Shown here: positions 35,510-43,910 of the stretch, piece after piece
Numbering within the stretch: position 1 is the first letter of the stretch
How the letters are laid out: each line of letters begins with the position of its first letter
From: Dyella_A sp049445995
GTDB lineage: Bacteria > Pseudomonadota > Gammaproteobacteria > Xanthomonadales > Rhodanobacteraceae
Direction of reading: 5' to 3'
NCBI RefSeq assembly: GCF_049445995.1
Contig: NZ_JBMSDZ010000021.1
Coordinates: 1 to 59,574, forward strand
Length of the DNA stretch: 59,574 nt
Notes under the pieces: generated by a model
The model's input: the letters and a program-made list of their open reading frames with translations, nothing else
Databases searched by the model: none
What the model was told of the DNA's origin: nothing
Program-made: the position numbers and the translations under genes

Positions 35510-37732
35510 TCACTGGCCCGGGTGGTAGACGCGCTCGGTGTGCCCCTTCAGCTGCTCGGGCCAGAAGTACACCTCGCGCAGGTTGCCGGTGGTGTAGCGC
35601 TCGGCCTCGTCGTTGAAGTGCTTCGAGTCCGGGTGGCCGCTCTCGCCGCCGGCGGTGATCGCGCGGGCGCTCACCCTGGGGCCGAACTCCACCACGGCCA
35701 CGAAGCTGTTGCCGCTGGTGCCGTAGTAGCGCTTGGTGCCCGGCCAGCGGTGCGCGCCGAACGAGGCCAGCGAGCCCCAGCGCGAGGAGGTGAACGGCAC
35801 CGGGATGCTCGGCTTGGCGTCGTCGAACGGCTGCTGGATGTCGCCGGTGAGGCGCTGGAAGCGGTTCACCTCGCCCCACGGCACGCCCCAATGGCCGAAG
35901 TCCTGTTGCAGGCGATCGACCGCTTCGGCCAGCGCGTGCAGACGCTGCTGCGGGCCGGCCTTCTCGGCCATCACGTCGTAGATCGACAGGCCTTCGGCAG
36001 TGTCCGCCTTGCTCACCTCGTCCCACAGCGTGTCGCCCCAGAACACCGCCAGCGTGGTCGGCATCGAGGCGATGCCCCAGCGGTAGTCCCAGCTGCGCAG
36101 CAGGGCGATCGGGCCGCGCAGTTTGGCTTTCAGCGGATCGCTGGCGGGCAGCGCGTCGTAGTCATGGATCAGCACCGGCAGCTGGCGCGCGAAGGCGGGC
36201 AGGTACGAGTCGAACGCCATGGAGATCAGCGAGGCGCGCGTGACGTCCTTCGCGCCGGTGAGCAGGCGCGTGGCGTGCAGGCCGCGCGGGTTTTCGCCGA
36301 AGGTGTCCATGTAGCGCGGGTAGTCGGCCTGTTTCGGGCTGTTGGGGCCGGCGGCAGAGTACGGCCAGTCGTTGGTGTTGAAGGCCCAGCCGTTCGGCGG
36401 GTTCACCACCTGCGGCAGCTGGTCCAGCGAGGTGAGGCCATGCCAGTCGGTGGCCGGGTTCGAGCCGTCCACTGGTTTTGTGTAATCAAAGCGGTTGTCG
36501 CGTTTGGGCACGAACTGCGGCATCAGGAACGCGGTCTCGCCCTTGTCGTCGGCGAACAGCGTGTTGTTGGACGAGTTGGCCTTGAGCTCGGCCACCTTCA
36601 TGTAGCTGGCCAGGTCATGGGTTTTGGTGCGCAGCCAGCTCTGCTCCAGCGCCGGGATCGGCGTGTTCATCAGCGCCTCGGCGATCCACTGGTCGCCGTC
36701 CCTGCGCACGATCGGGCCGTGGTGGGTGAAGTAGGCAGTGAACGTGCGCTTGGCCATCGAGCCATCCGCGCGGCGATACGGCACGGTGATCTCGCGCGAG
36801 GTCAGCGGCCGAAGCTCCTTGCCGTAGCGATAGAACGGCTGGCCGTCCTTGCGCACGATGGTCTCGGCGAATTCGTCCACCGCATCCAGCCCGGTGGAGG
36901 TGTGCATCCAGCCGACGTGCTGGTTGAAGCCCTGGTAGATGAAGAACTGGCCCCAGGTCACCGCGCCGTAGGCGTCGAGCCCTTCGTCGCTGGACATCTG
37001 CAGCTCGGAGCGGAAGAAGAACGAGGTGTGCGGGTTGATCAGCAGCAGCGCGTGGCCGTTGGCGGTGAGCTTCGGTGCGATGGTGATGCCGTTGGAGCCG
37101 GTCGGCTCGACCCAGCTCGGTTTCATCTCCACCTGCGCCAACGGCGCATCCGCGGGCTGGCCGTAGAAATCCTTGAGCTGCTTGAGATCCACTCGCTCGA
37201 TGTCGCCGCCGATGCTGCCCTCGGTGAAGGAGAGCGCCATCCACGGTTCGAAATGCGTGATGACCTGCGGGTGCACGTCGGGATGGGTGGCGAGGTAGTC
37301 GTTCAGGCCGTCGGCCCAGGCATCCATCAGCTGGCGCAGCCAGGCAGGGCTCTGGCCGTAGAGTTTTTTCAGCACCACCGGATCGATGAACAACTGCTGG
37401 CGCAGGTCCAGCCAGATCGCCGACTCGCCCTTCGCCTCGGCCATGCGGCCGAGCGAGAGCAGGTAGTTGGTTTCCACGCGGTGGAAGTCGTCCTCGGCCT
37501 GCGCGTAGGCCATGCCGAACACGGCGTCGGCGTCGGTGGTGCCGTGCACGTGGGCGATGCCCCAGTCGTCGCGGATGATCGTCACCGCCTGTGCCTCGCG
37601 CTGCCAGCGGTCGTGCTCGGCGCTGCCGGCACGGGCCGGCACAACGGCCAGCAGGCCCATGGCCAGGGTGAGCGCCGCCACGGCGAGACGGACATGGCGC
37701 GGTGCTGCCGCAGTCGTCGGATAAATCGGCAT
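35510..37732 (-). CDS. penicillin acylase family (Ntn) hydrolase, exported
   Basis: A 740-aa N-terminal-nucleophile amidohydrolase precursor. The signal peptide (LAVAALTLAMGLLAVVPARA) directs it to the periplasm. It should self-cleave before S213 in WVEPTGSNGIT, giving an alpha chain of ~175 residues and a beta chain of ~528, like acyl-homoserine-lactone acylases and aculeacin acylases. Conserved beta-chain landmarks include NPHTSF and the late HWPGTKRYYGTSGNSF segment. Substrates in this family range from beta-lactams to long-chain AHLs, so quorum quenching is possible but not shown. It is monocistronic. Confidence 0.88.
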   Translation of the reverse strand: MPIYPTTAAAPRHVRLAVAALTLAMGLLAVVPARAGSAEHDRWQREAQAVTIIRDDWGIAHVHGTTDADAVFGMAYAQAEDDFHRVETNYLLSLGRMAEAKGESAIWLDLRQQLFIDPVVLKKLYGQSPAWLRQLMDAWADGLNDYLATHPDVHPQVITHFEPWMALSFTEGSIGGDIERVDLKQLKDFYGQPADAPLAQVEMKPSWVEPTGSNGITIAPKLTANGHALLLINPHTSFFFRSELQMSSDEGLDAYGAVTWGQFFIYQGFNQHVGWMHTSTGLDAVDEFAETIVRKDGQPFYRYGKELRPLTSREITVPYRRADGSMAKRTFTAYFTHHGPIVRRDGDQWIAEALMNTPIPALEQSWLRTKTHDLASYMKVAELKANSSNNTLFADDKGETAFLMPQFVPKRDNRFDYTKPVDGSNPATDWHGLTSLDQLPQVVNPPNGWAFNTNDWPYSAAGPNSPKQADYPRYMDTFGENPRGLHATRLLTGAKDVTRASLISMAFDSYLPAFARQLPVLIHDYDALPASDPLKAKLRGPIALLRSWDYRWGIASMPTTLAVFWGDTLWDEVSKADTAEGLSIYDVMAEKAGPQQRLHALAEAVDRLQQDFGHWGVPWGEVNRFQRLTGDIQQPFDDAKPSIPVPFTSSRWGSLASFGAHRWPGTKRYYGTSGNSFVAVVEFGPRVSARAITAGGESGHPDSKHFNDEAERYTTGNLREVYFWPEQLKGHTERVYHPGQ

Positions 37733-38084
37733 GAAATTCCCCTCGGGTTACCCATCCCCACTATGTAACCCAGACCGCCGCGCTTGGCGACGGTACGGTC
37801 GCGCACGGCACCTTTGGCATAGGACGCGGGTGCGCGCCGGATACACGATTCGACCGGACTTCCAGGGAGGAGCATTCATGCTCGCACGCATGCTCGCACG
37901 CGTGCTCGCCGCCGCGACTGCCGCGATTACCCCCAGGCCGTGCCCATCCGCTGCGAGGCGGGCATTTCTACGCGCCGCCGGATGACCTGCGCTTCGCGAT
38001 GCATCACGTTTCGCGCGGCGCGTTTCGTGGCAAGGTAGGCCCACAACGAAACGCATCACCGGCATCGAAGACAGGGGGGGCCTG
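37733..38084. other. 352-bp gap with a possible decayed gene
   Basis: An ATG at 37878 follows GGAGGAGC and opens a signal-peptide-like start (MLARMLARVLAAATAA) that stops at 37985. In a neighbouring frame the downstream DNA reads CEAGHFYAPPDDLRFAMHHV before stopping near 38083. This could be a small exported-protein gene disrupted by a frameshift. I cannot assign a family, and chance in GC-rich DNA is possible. Confidence 0.3.
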
Positions 38085-39125
38085 ATGATCGAGCTGGAGG
38101 TGCAGGTGCTCGCACACTCGCGCGAGGGCCTGCTGGTGGAAATCGGCCGCGTCGTCGCGGCCCATGGATTTGTCCTGCAGCGCCAGCGTCTAATGATGGA
38201 TCGCCACGGCGCGCTGCTCACCCTGGTCGTCGCCGGCGCACCGCGCAGGCAGCGCGCGCTCGATGGCGCGCTGGGCGCACACGAGCGCGTGATCAGCCAC
38301 GCGATCGCAGCTTTCGAAGGCGGCCAGATGCGCGAGCACTTTGCCGCCTCGCGTGCGGTGGATACCTCAGGCTACGTTCCGTCCGCGCCGGTGGCGGCCG
38401 CACCCGCCGAGCCGCCCGCTGCTGCGCCGGCGGCCGCGCCGCCGCCCGGGTCCACACGGCCGCCCGCGCCGGTGGTGCCGCTGCCGGCATTCGATCCGGA
38501 GGAATTCCTGCTGCCGCTGGAAGCAGTCGCCGCGCCGCCGGCCGCGCCGCCGGGGCGCGCGACGGACGAGCTGCCGCAACGGCCCGCCGAGCGGCTGGCA
38601 CCCCAGTCGCCACCGCCGCCCGCGCCGGCCCCGCCGCCGGCCGATCCCTACGTGGAGATCGTGCCGCTGCCGGCGGACGAGGCGGCGATCGAGCGCCTGC
38701 TCAGTGATCGCGCCGAGCTGTCGGGCGAGCTCATCGCCGTGCTGCTGCAGCTCGATGGCGCGGTGGCGCCGGGCGCGCGCGAGCCCACGCTGCAGCGCGC
38801 GGGCCAGCGCCTGGGCGCGGCCCTCGCCCGCCGCGACGGGTCCGCCGCGCCGATGGCGTTGACCGAGGCGATCGAGCGGGTGGGTTTGCCCGCGCTGCGC
38901 GCCCTGGCGCAGGCGGATGCGCAGGGCAGCCAGCTGCATATCCGGCACAGTCCGCTGTGCGCGCAAGCCGGTCGCTCCGGCTGCGTGTTCTTCACCGGGT
39001 TGCTGGAAGGCGCGCTGGGCCCGCACGTGGCCGCGCACGAGGTGAGCGTGTTCAACGTGTGCTGCCGCGCCTGGGGCGCCGACGAATGCGTGCTGGCGAT
39101 CAGCGATGAGGGCCATCTTGAATGA
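38085..39125 (+). CDS. ACT-like / V4R-like two-domain protein
   Basis: A 346-aa protein. Residues 1-~85 (IELEVQVLAHSREGLLVEIGR) have the look of an ACT regulatory domain. Residues ~100-200 are a Pro/Ala linker. The C-terminal ~140 residues end with FFTGLLEGALGPHVAAHEVS and NVCCRAWGADECVLAIS, matching the V4R (4-vinyl-reductase) small-molecule or metal-binding domain. The combination suggests a ligand sensor without an obvious DNA-binding or catalytic output. ATG 38085 follows an AGGGGGG ribosome site. The linker length and exact ACT assignment are uncertain. Confidence 0.7.
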   Translation: MIELEVQVLAHSREGLLVEIGRVVAAHGFVLQRQRLMMDRHGALLTLVVAGAPRRQRALDGALGAHERVISHAIAAFEGGQMREHFAASRAVDTSGYVPSAPVAAAPAEPPAAAPAAAPPPGSTRPPAPVVPLPAFDPEEFLLPLEAVAAPPAAPPGRATDELPQRPAERLAPQSPPPPAPAPPPADPYVEIVPLPADEAAIERLLSDRAELSGELIAVLLQLDGAVAPGAREPTLQRAGQRLGAALARRDGSAAPMALTEAIERVGLPALRALAQADAQGSQLHIRHSPLCAQAGRSGCVFFTGLLEGALGPHVAAHEVSVFNVCCRAWGADECVLAISDEGHLE

Positions 39126-39292
39126 CCCGCGCTGAGCTCGTCGTTGCTGCGGCGCTGGATGCCGAACACGGCGCTGAGCGCCGACGTGACCGGCCGGGCG
39201 CTGCGCGCGCTGGCGTGCCGCGGCTGGCCCGCACCGGCATCCGATGCGCGCGATATCGCCGCCGCCGCGGGCACCGATAGATCGGCGACAGA

Positions 39293-39841
39293 TCAACCCG
39301 ACAGCATGCCCTCGGCGCGCATCCACGCCAGCGTGCCGGCCAGCAGCGCATTGAGCGGCGTCTCGACGTAGTCCAGCTCGCGCTTCGCCCTGGAGGAATC
39401 CACGTGCAGACGGTGCGAGGTGAGCGCGGCGCCTTCCGGTGTCACGTCTGGCTCGCGGCGGGTGAGGCGCGAGAGGCCGTCGAGCACGCGGTCGTAGGCC
39501 ATCAGCACCCACGCCGGCGTGGCGCCGCGCGGCGTGCGCCGGCCCAGCGCCGCGCCCACGCGATGGACGAAGTCGGTGGCGAGCTGCGCGGCGGCGTGCG
39601 GGCGCCAGAGGCTGGTGTCGGCGGCGGCATGGAACACCGCCTCGCAGCCGTCCAGCGCGCGTGGCAGGGCGTCGGTGTCGGCCAGGCTCCCGCGCACCGG
39701 CGTGCCACCCAGCGCGGCGATTGCCGCGTCGGTTTCCGGCCAGCGCGACAGTGCGCGCACGCGGTGGCCGGCGGCGACCAGCTCGCGCAGCAGGTGCCCG
39801 CCGAGAAAACCGCTGGCGCCGGTAAGGAAGGCCGTGCTCAT
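39293..39841 (-). pseudogene. NAD-dependent epimerase/reductase with large internal deletion
   Basis: The first ~85 residues are a normal extended-SDR N-terminus (TGASGFLGGHLLRELVAAGH, then CEAVFHAAADTSLW). The frame then continues directly into a C-terminal region (VGAALGRRTPRGATP, LHVDSSRAKRELDYVETPL). Family members are ~320-335 aa; this is 182. The missing ~140 residues include the catalytic YxxxK and much of the substrate domain. The reading frame is preserved, but the product cannot be a working dehydrogenase. Confidence 0.8.
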
Positions 39842-39991
39842 GCGCGCGTCTTCCCCAGCCTGGTGGATGGCGCACTCGTCCTGCGGCTCATGATGTTCCC
39901 CGTATCCGATGCCCGTTCGCGCCGAGCGTAGCTTGCGTCAGCGAGCGAAGTCGAAGCGCAGATCCACGATAACCGCATGCCGGGCCAGCGT

Positions 39992-40056
39992 GTCGCGCAC
40001 AGGGTGCGCTCCTACGACAGCGAGGGGCTCTTGCAGGAGCCCACCCTGTGGGCGAC
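39992..40056. repeat. inverted repeat, family A, copy 3
   Basis: Arms of 22 bases (39992-40013 and 40035-40056) pair with two compensating differences; the core is again AGGAGCGCACCCTGTGCGCG. It lies between the SDR pseudogene and the ligase operon, in a 255-bp gap with no gene. Confidence 0.8.
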
Positions 40057-40096
40057 GGGACGCAGGCGCGGTGGCGCACCGGATGGCATGGCAGGC

Positions 40097-41254
40097 TCAT
40101 GCCTCGCTCCTGTCGAAATACAGCATCGTCATCCCTTCGCCGGGCACCGTCTGCCGGCCGGTGAGCGTGGCGATGCCGTTGGTGGACAGGCGCAGGATCC
40201 AGGCCATCACCCACGGTGGGCGGTCCTGTTCCAGGCCGAGCATGCAGCGCACTTCGCCGAACAGCGGCTGGCCGGTGTCCGGGTGCACGCCGATCGGGGT
40301 CTGGCGGAAGCGGTTCTGCACGATCCACTGGCGCGGGGTGGGCAGGGCGGCGAGCTGTTCGGCGGTGGGCGTCAGCAGCAGGCCGCTGCCGGAATGGCCG
40401 CCCGCCGCCTTGGCCACCCAGGCGTCGGCCGCCTGCCAGCCGTTGGCGCACAGCGGGCTGCTCTCCACCCAGTGGCAGGCCTCGTGTTCGGCCAGCGCCA
40501 CGTCGGCCAGGCTGCCCTTGTGGATGCCTTCGTACCAGGCCGGATGGCTGTGCCAGCTGATGCGGTCGGCGGCGATCAGCGTGGCCTCGGCGCTGCGGCG
40601 CTCGAACGGCGACAGGTCGGACAGGATCAGCCGGTTCCACACGTGCCCGAAGTGGCGCGCGGTGCCGGGGTGATAGAGCAGCCCGTGCGCGGGGACCAGT
40701 TCGCTCCAGTCGTGCACGGCCACCTGCCACCAGTGGCGCGCGGCGTCGAGGTCGGGCCAGGTGGCGCGCTGGTGCGGGCGGTCCTCGATCAGCACGGTGG
40801 CCGGCTTCGGCGCCACCCAGCGGCGCAGGTGCTCGGCCCAGGTGGTCGCGTAAGGCGCGGGGTCGTGCGGCAGCCAGCGATGGTCGAGCCCGTGCAGGCG
40901 GCGCTGCGCCTGATGCAGGGTGTGGAAGGTCGGCAGCATCGAGGTGAACGCCTGGATCTCCACCCAGGCCAGCTCGAACGGCTGCCGTGGATGTTCGACA
41001 AAGGCCAGGTCCAGCGCCAGCACGTCCGGCTGCGCGCCGTGCCAGTGCGGACGCGGTCGGCGCAACTGCGGCCCGAGCGCCTCGACCAGGTGCGCCACTT
41101 TCGTCTTCAGTGCCGCACGCAGCGCAGGGTTGCCGACGGCGTAGTGGTCGGACATCTGGCTCTGCGGCAGGTGCGGCGCGCGCACGTCGGCCAGCGCCTG
41201 GCCCAGCGCATCGGCGCCGAGCCGGTGCAGGGCGATCTGCGGCAGCGCGCTCAT
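40097..41254 (-). CDS. ATP-grasp-like protein paired with a GCS2 ligase
   Basis: A 385-aa soluble protein I cannot name. Several segments resemble ATP-grasp enzymes: an N-terminal DLAFVEHPRQPFELAWVEIQ (compare the E-x-N substrate/nucleotide region), a glycine-rich WVAKAAGGHSGSGLLL loop after a conserved lysine, WIVQNRF as the hinge strand, and EVRCMLGLEQDRP then LRLSTNGIATLTGR as late metal and nucleotide positions. Its start overlaps the stop of the ligase gene by four bases, so the two are translated together and probably act in one pathway. ATG 41252-41254 was chosen; longer frame upstream is a shadow. The fold assignment is inference. Confidence 0.7.
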   Translation of the reverse strand: MSALPQIALHRLGADALGQALADVRAPHLPQSQMSDHYAVGNPALRAALKTKVAHLVEALGPQLRRPRPHWHGAQPDVLALDLAFVEHPRQPFELAWVEIQAFTSMLPTFHTLHQAQRRLHGLDHRWLPHDPAPYATTWAEHLRRWVAPKPATVLIEDRPHQRATWPDLDAARHWWQVAVHDWSELVPAHGLLYHPGTARHFGHVWNRLILSDLSPFERRSAEATLIAADRISWHSHPAWYEGIHKGSLADVALAEHEACHWVESSPLCANGWQAADAWVAKAAGGHSGSGLLLTPTAEQLAALPTPRQWIVQNRFRQTPIGVHPDTGQPLFGEVRCMLGLEQDRPPWVMAWILRLSTNGIATLTGRQTVPGEGMTMLYFDRSEA

Positions 41255-42384
41255 GACCAGCCCTCCGCGCGCGGCAGGGAGCAGGCATCCTCGCTGGTCT
41301 GCGCCACCATCCAGTGCAGCGTGGTGCGCCAGTCGCCGCCATCGGCATGCACGCGCTGGCGCAGGCGGTCGGCGAAGCTGCCTTCGTCCAGCGCGGCGGC
41401 CAGCTCGCGCTCCCAGAAGTGATGCTCGGCCGCGTGCTGCGCGCGCGGCGCGATGCGCGACCACCAGCGCTCGAAGCGCGCCGGTGTGGCGATCTCCTCG
41501 TCGCGATCCCAGTCGATCCAGCGCGCCTGCATGGCGTGGCGGCGCGCGCGCCACTTGTTCTCGTCGATGCAGGTGCGCGGCCAGGGTGGCCCGGCGCGAC
41601 CCTGGGCCAGCTCCAGCTCCAGTGTCTCGGCCTCCCACTTGAGCAACGTGGCGATCAGGCCGATGCGCGCCAGCTGCGGGTGCGTGTCCATGATGCGCAC
41701 CTCCAGCGTGCCGTAGCGGTGGTGCAGGCGCAGGTCCTGCCACAGGCCCTGTTCGGGGCCGATGCAGCCGGTGCGGCGCAGCCGCTGCACGTGCGCGTCG
41801 TAGGCCGCCTCGCTGTCCCACACGTCCGGCATGCCCATGCGCGGGTAGCGGTCGAGCAGGCTGTGCCGCCACGAGTGCAGCCCGGTGTCGCGGCCCTCGA
41901 AGAACGGCGAGCTGGCCGACAGTGCCAGCGCCTCGGGCAGCACGTGGCGCAGCCGGTTCATGATCGCCATGCGCGGCGCCCCGGGCGCGAAGCCCAGGTG
42001 CAGGTGCATGCCGAAGCTGAAGGCGCTGCGCGCCACGTCCTGGTATTCCTCCACCAATGCCGTGTAATGCGGAAAGGCCGCGCCTTCATGCATCGCCTGC
42101 TGCTGCCAGCGCGCGGTGGGATGCATGCCGGCGATCAGGATCTGCTGGCCCTGCGCGGCCGCCTTGCGCCGCGCCTGCGCGCGCAGCGTGGCCAGCGCGG
42201 CGACGAGGTCCGGCACGCCGTGGCAGATGCGTGTCTTCAGCTCGATCACGCAGCGATGGATCTCCCGATCCATCGTCCCCTCGCGGCTGGCGCAGTCGTC
42301 CTGCCCCTCGGTGAAGTCGTGCGGCACCAGCTCGCCGCCCGCGTTCACCACCTGCACTTCCTCTTCCATGCCCAACGTGACCAT
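41251..42384 (-). CDS. carboxylate-amine ligase, GCS2/YbdK family
   Basis: A 377-aa member of the glutamate-cysteine ligase type 2 family, which joins a carboxylate (often the gamma-carboxyl of glutamate) to an amine using ATP. The N-terminal MVTLGMEEEVQVV holds the conserved acidic triplet E7-E9 that binds metal. SFGMHLHLGF and RYGTLEVRIMDTHPQ are further family blocks. ATG 42382-42384 is preceded by an excellent GAGAGGAGG; the 26-residue upstream extension is not conserved. It may make gamma-glutamyl or other amides, and is translationally coupled to the ATP-grasp-like gene. Confidence 0.88.
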   Translation of the reverse strand: MVTLGMEEEVQVVNAGGELVPHDFTEGQDDCASREGTMDREIHRCVIELKTRICHGVPDLVAALATLRAQARRKAAAQGQQILIAGMHPTARWQQQAMHEGAAFPHYTALVEEYQDVARSAFSFGMHLHLGFAPGAPRMAIMNRLRHVLPEALALSASSPFFEGRDTGLHSWRHSLLDRYPRMGMPDVWDSEAAYDAHVQRLRRTGCIGPEQGLWQDLRLHHRYGTLEVRIMDTHPQLARIGLIATLLKWEAETLELELAQGRAGPPWPRTCIDENKWRARRHAMQARWIDWDRDEEIATPARFERWWSRIAPRAQHAAEHHFWERELAAALDEGSFADRLRQRVHADGGDWRTTLHWMVAQTSEDACSLPRAEGWS

Positions 42385-42650
42385 GACGCGCCTCCTCTCG
42401 TGGAAAAGCGCATCAAACACCTTTGCCGCAGGTGCCGTCGCGTGACGCATCGCGCCTCGCAAGGGGCCCCGGTCGGGCGGTCACGGCATCGCCCTCGGCG
42501 CGGCGTTTCGATCGCCGCGGCAAGGCGCTGGCTGCCTGGAGGAACGCTTCGCCCATTCTTTCCGGCGTCAGCGGGCCGATGGCGACGTGTTGCCGGTACC
42601 GCGGCGGGTCCGGTCAGCGGCCGGACCGGGCGCCACGACCCGTCCGGCCG

Positions 42651-43009
42651 CTACTTCGGTCCGGCGGCGGCGAGCAGCCACGCCTGCAATTCGGTCAGTG
42701 AACGGACCTGGTGGTGCGGCGTGATGCCTTCGGGCGTGTTGTGGCCGTGCGGATTGAACCAGCAGGTGTGCACGCCGGCGTTGAGGCCGCCCAGGATGTC
42801 CGAGTGCGGGTTGTCGCCCACCATCAGAACCGCTCGCGCGGCGGCTGGCCCATGCGTGTCAGCGCGTGCTCGAAGATGCGCACATCCGGCTTGGCCACGC
42901 CGAGCTGCTCGGAAATCACCAGCGGGTCGAAGTGCTCGCGCAGGCCCAGGTAGGCGTCGAAGTGGAACAGCGTGTCATCGGCATCGAAGAGGATCCAGCG
43001 GTAGTTCAC
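42651..43009 (-). pseudogene. YjjG-like HAD nucleotidase, deleted and frameshifted
   Basis: A GTG at 43007-43009 starts a HAD protein (NYRWILFDADDTLFHFDAY), but ~105 residues of cap and motif II are missing. The text jumps to LREHFDPLVISEQLGVAKPD, the motif III region. About 25 residues later a single missing base near 42831 ends the frame at PPRERF. In the next frame VLMVGDNPHSDILGGLNAG, the motif IV end, continues to a stop at 42651. Two independent lesions show this gene is dead. The intact relative is a ~230-aa pyrimidine 5'-nucleotidase. Confidence 0.85.
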
Positions 43010-43182
43010 GGGCAGGCCAGTCGGACCGGGAAGGGCGGCACGATAATCCGCGCCGCCGCGCCGTGTCCGTCCGGGCTGGCGCGCCACGAAATGCCGGTGC
43101 GACGATCGGGCATGATGGCCTGCCTGCCCGGCGGCTGCGCCTGACGTCCTGTCGTGCCGGGCATTTTCAGCGGAGAGCGATG

Positions 43183-43572
43183 ATGACGATGGAACTGAAG
43201 ATGCTGACGTGGGCCGTGGTACTGGGCCTGGTGCATGTGCTGGTCGCCGCCACGCTGGCCACCGCCCAGCGCGGCCTGAAGTGGAACGCGGGCAACCGCG
43301 ATGGCGAGGCGCGGCCGCTGACCGGCTTCGCCGCGCGCGCCACGCGGGCGAGCGGCAATTTCATGGAGACGTTCGTGTTCTTCGCCGCCGCGGTGCTCGC
43401 CGTGGTGGCCGCACAGAGAACCAGCGCCGGCACCGCGCTGGGCGCGCAGATCTACCTGTGGGCGCGGGTGGTCTACCTGCCGGTGTACGTCATCGGCATT
43501 CCCTACCTGCGCACGCTGGTCTGGGTGGTGGGATTCTGGGGCATGCTGCAGGTGATCGAAGGGCTGTTCTGA
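43183..43572 (+). CDS. MAPEG family membrane protein
   Basis: A 129-aa protein with four predicted membrane segments (MLTWAVVLGLVHVLVAATLA; ETFVFFAAAVLAVVA; AQIYLWARVVYLPVYVIG; LRTLVWVVGFWGMLQV). The RATRASGNFMETF stretch between helices 1 and 2 is the MAPEG signature. Eukaryotic members conjugate glutathione or metabolise eicosanoids; bacterial roles are mostly unknown. ATG 43183 has GGAG seven bases before; ATG 43180 is equally in frame. It lies near the GCS2-type ligase, a suggestive but unproven thiol-metabolism association. Confidence 0.85.
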   Translation: MTMELKMLTWAVVLGLVHVLVAATLATAQRGLKWNAGNRDGEARPLTGFAARATRASGNFMETFVFFAAAVLAVVAAQRTSAGTALGAQIYLWARVVYLPVYVIGIPYLRTLVWVVGFWGMLQVIEGLF

Positions 43573-43612
43573 GGACATTGCGGTCCCTCCGGCCGGAATG
43601 ATTGGCCGCAGC

Positions 43613-43690
43613 CGCAGGAGCGCACCCTGTGCGCGAAGGCTTTTCATCGGGTTGGCATAAAAGCCTTCGCGCACAGGGTGCGCTCCTGCG
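43613..43690. repeat. perfect 32-bp inverted repeat, family A, copy 4
   Basis: Arms 43613-43644 and 43659-43690 are exactly complementary around a 14-base loop. The arm begins CGCAGGAGCGCACCCTGTGC and extends through GCGAAGGCTTTT. It lies in the 338-bp gap between the MAPEG and haem-oxygenase-fold genes; apart from this the gap shows nothing. It is the best-preserved copy of the family. Confidence 0.95.
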
Positions 43691-43910
43691 GGGGCAGGCC
43701 GGACGATTTGCGTTTTTCGGCACGCGCTCGCGCGGCTCCTGCGGAGCCTGCGCATTCACCGGCGCAAGGAAGAGCCGGCGGTGCCCTGATCGGCCCGTCG
43801 GGATACCAGGTTTGCCGGCGACCGCGGCTGTCCGGTCGGCGGCACCCCGTCCGGCGTGCTTGCGCACGACCGGCTGCTGGCAGCCATCGAACCGCCTCAA
43901 GGAGCGACAC

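Noticed and set aside
35522..37768. 748-codon plus-strand frame opposite the acylase gene
   Set aside because: The acylase on the minus strand has a signal peptide and family motifs; the plus-strand product is Val/Gly/His-rich noise.
39122..39280. 52-codon frame overlapping the stop of the ACT/V4R gene
   Set aside because: Arg-rich with no recognisable motif; overlap by ATGA is common by chance here.
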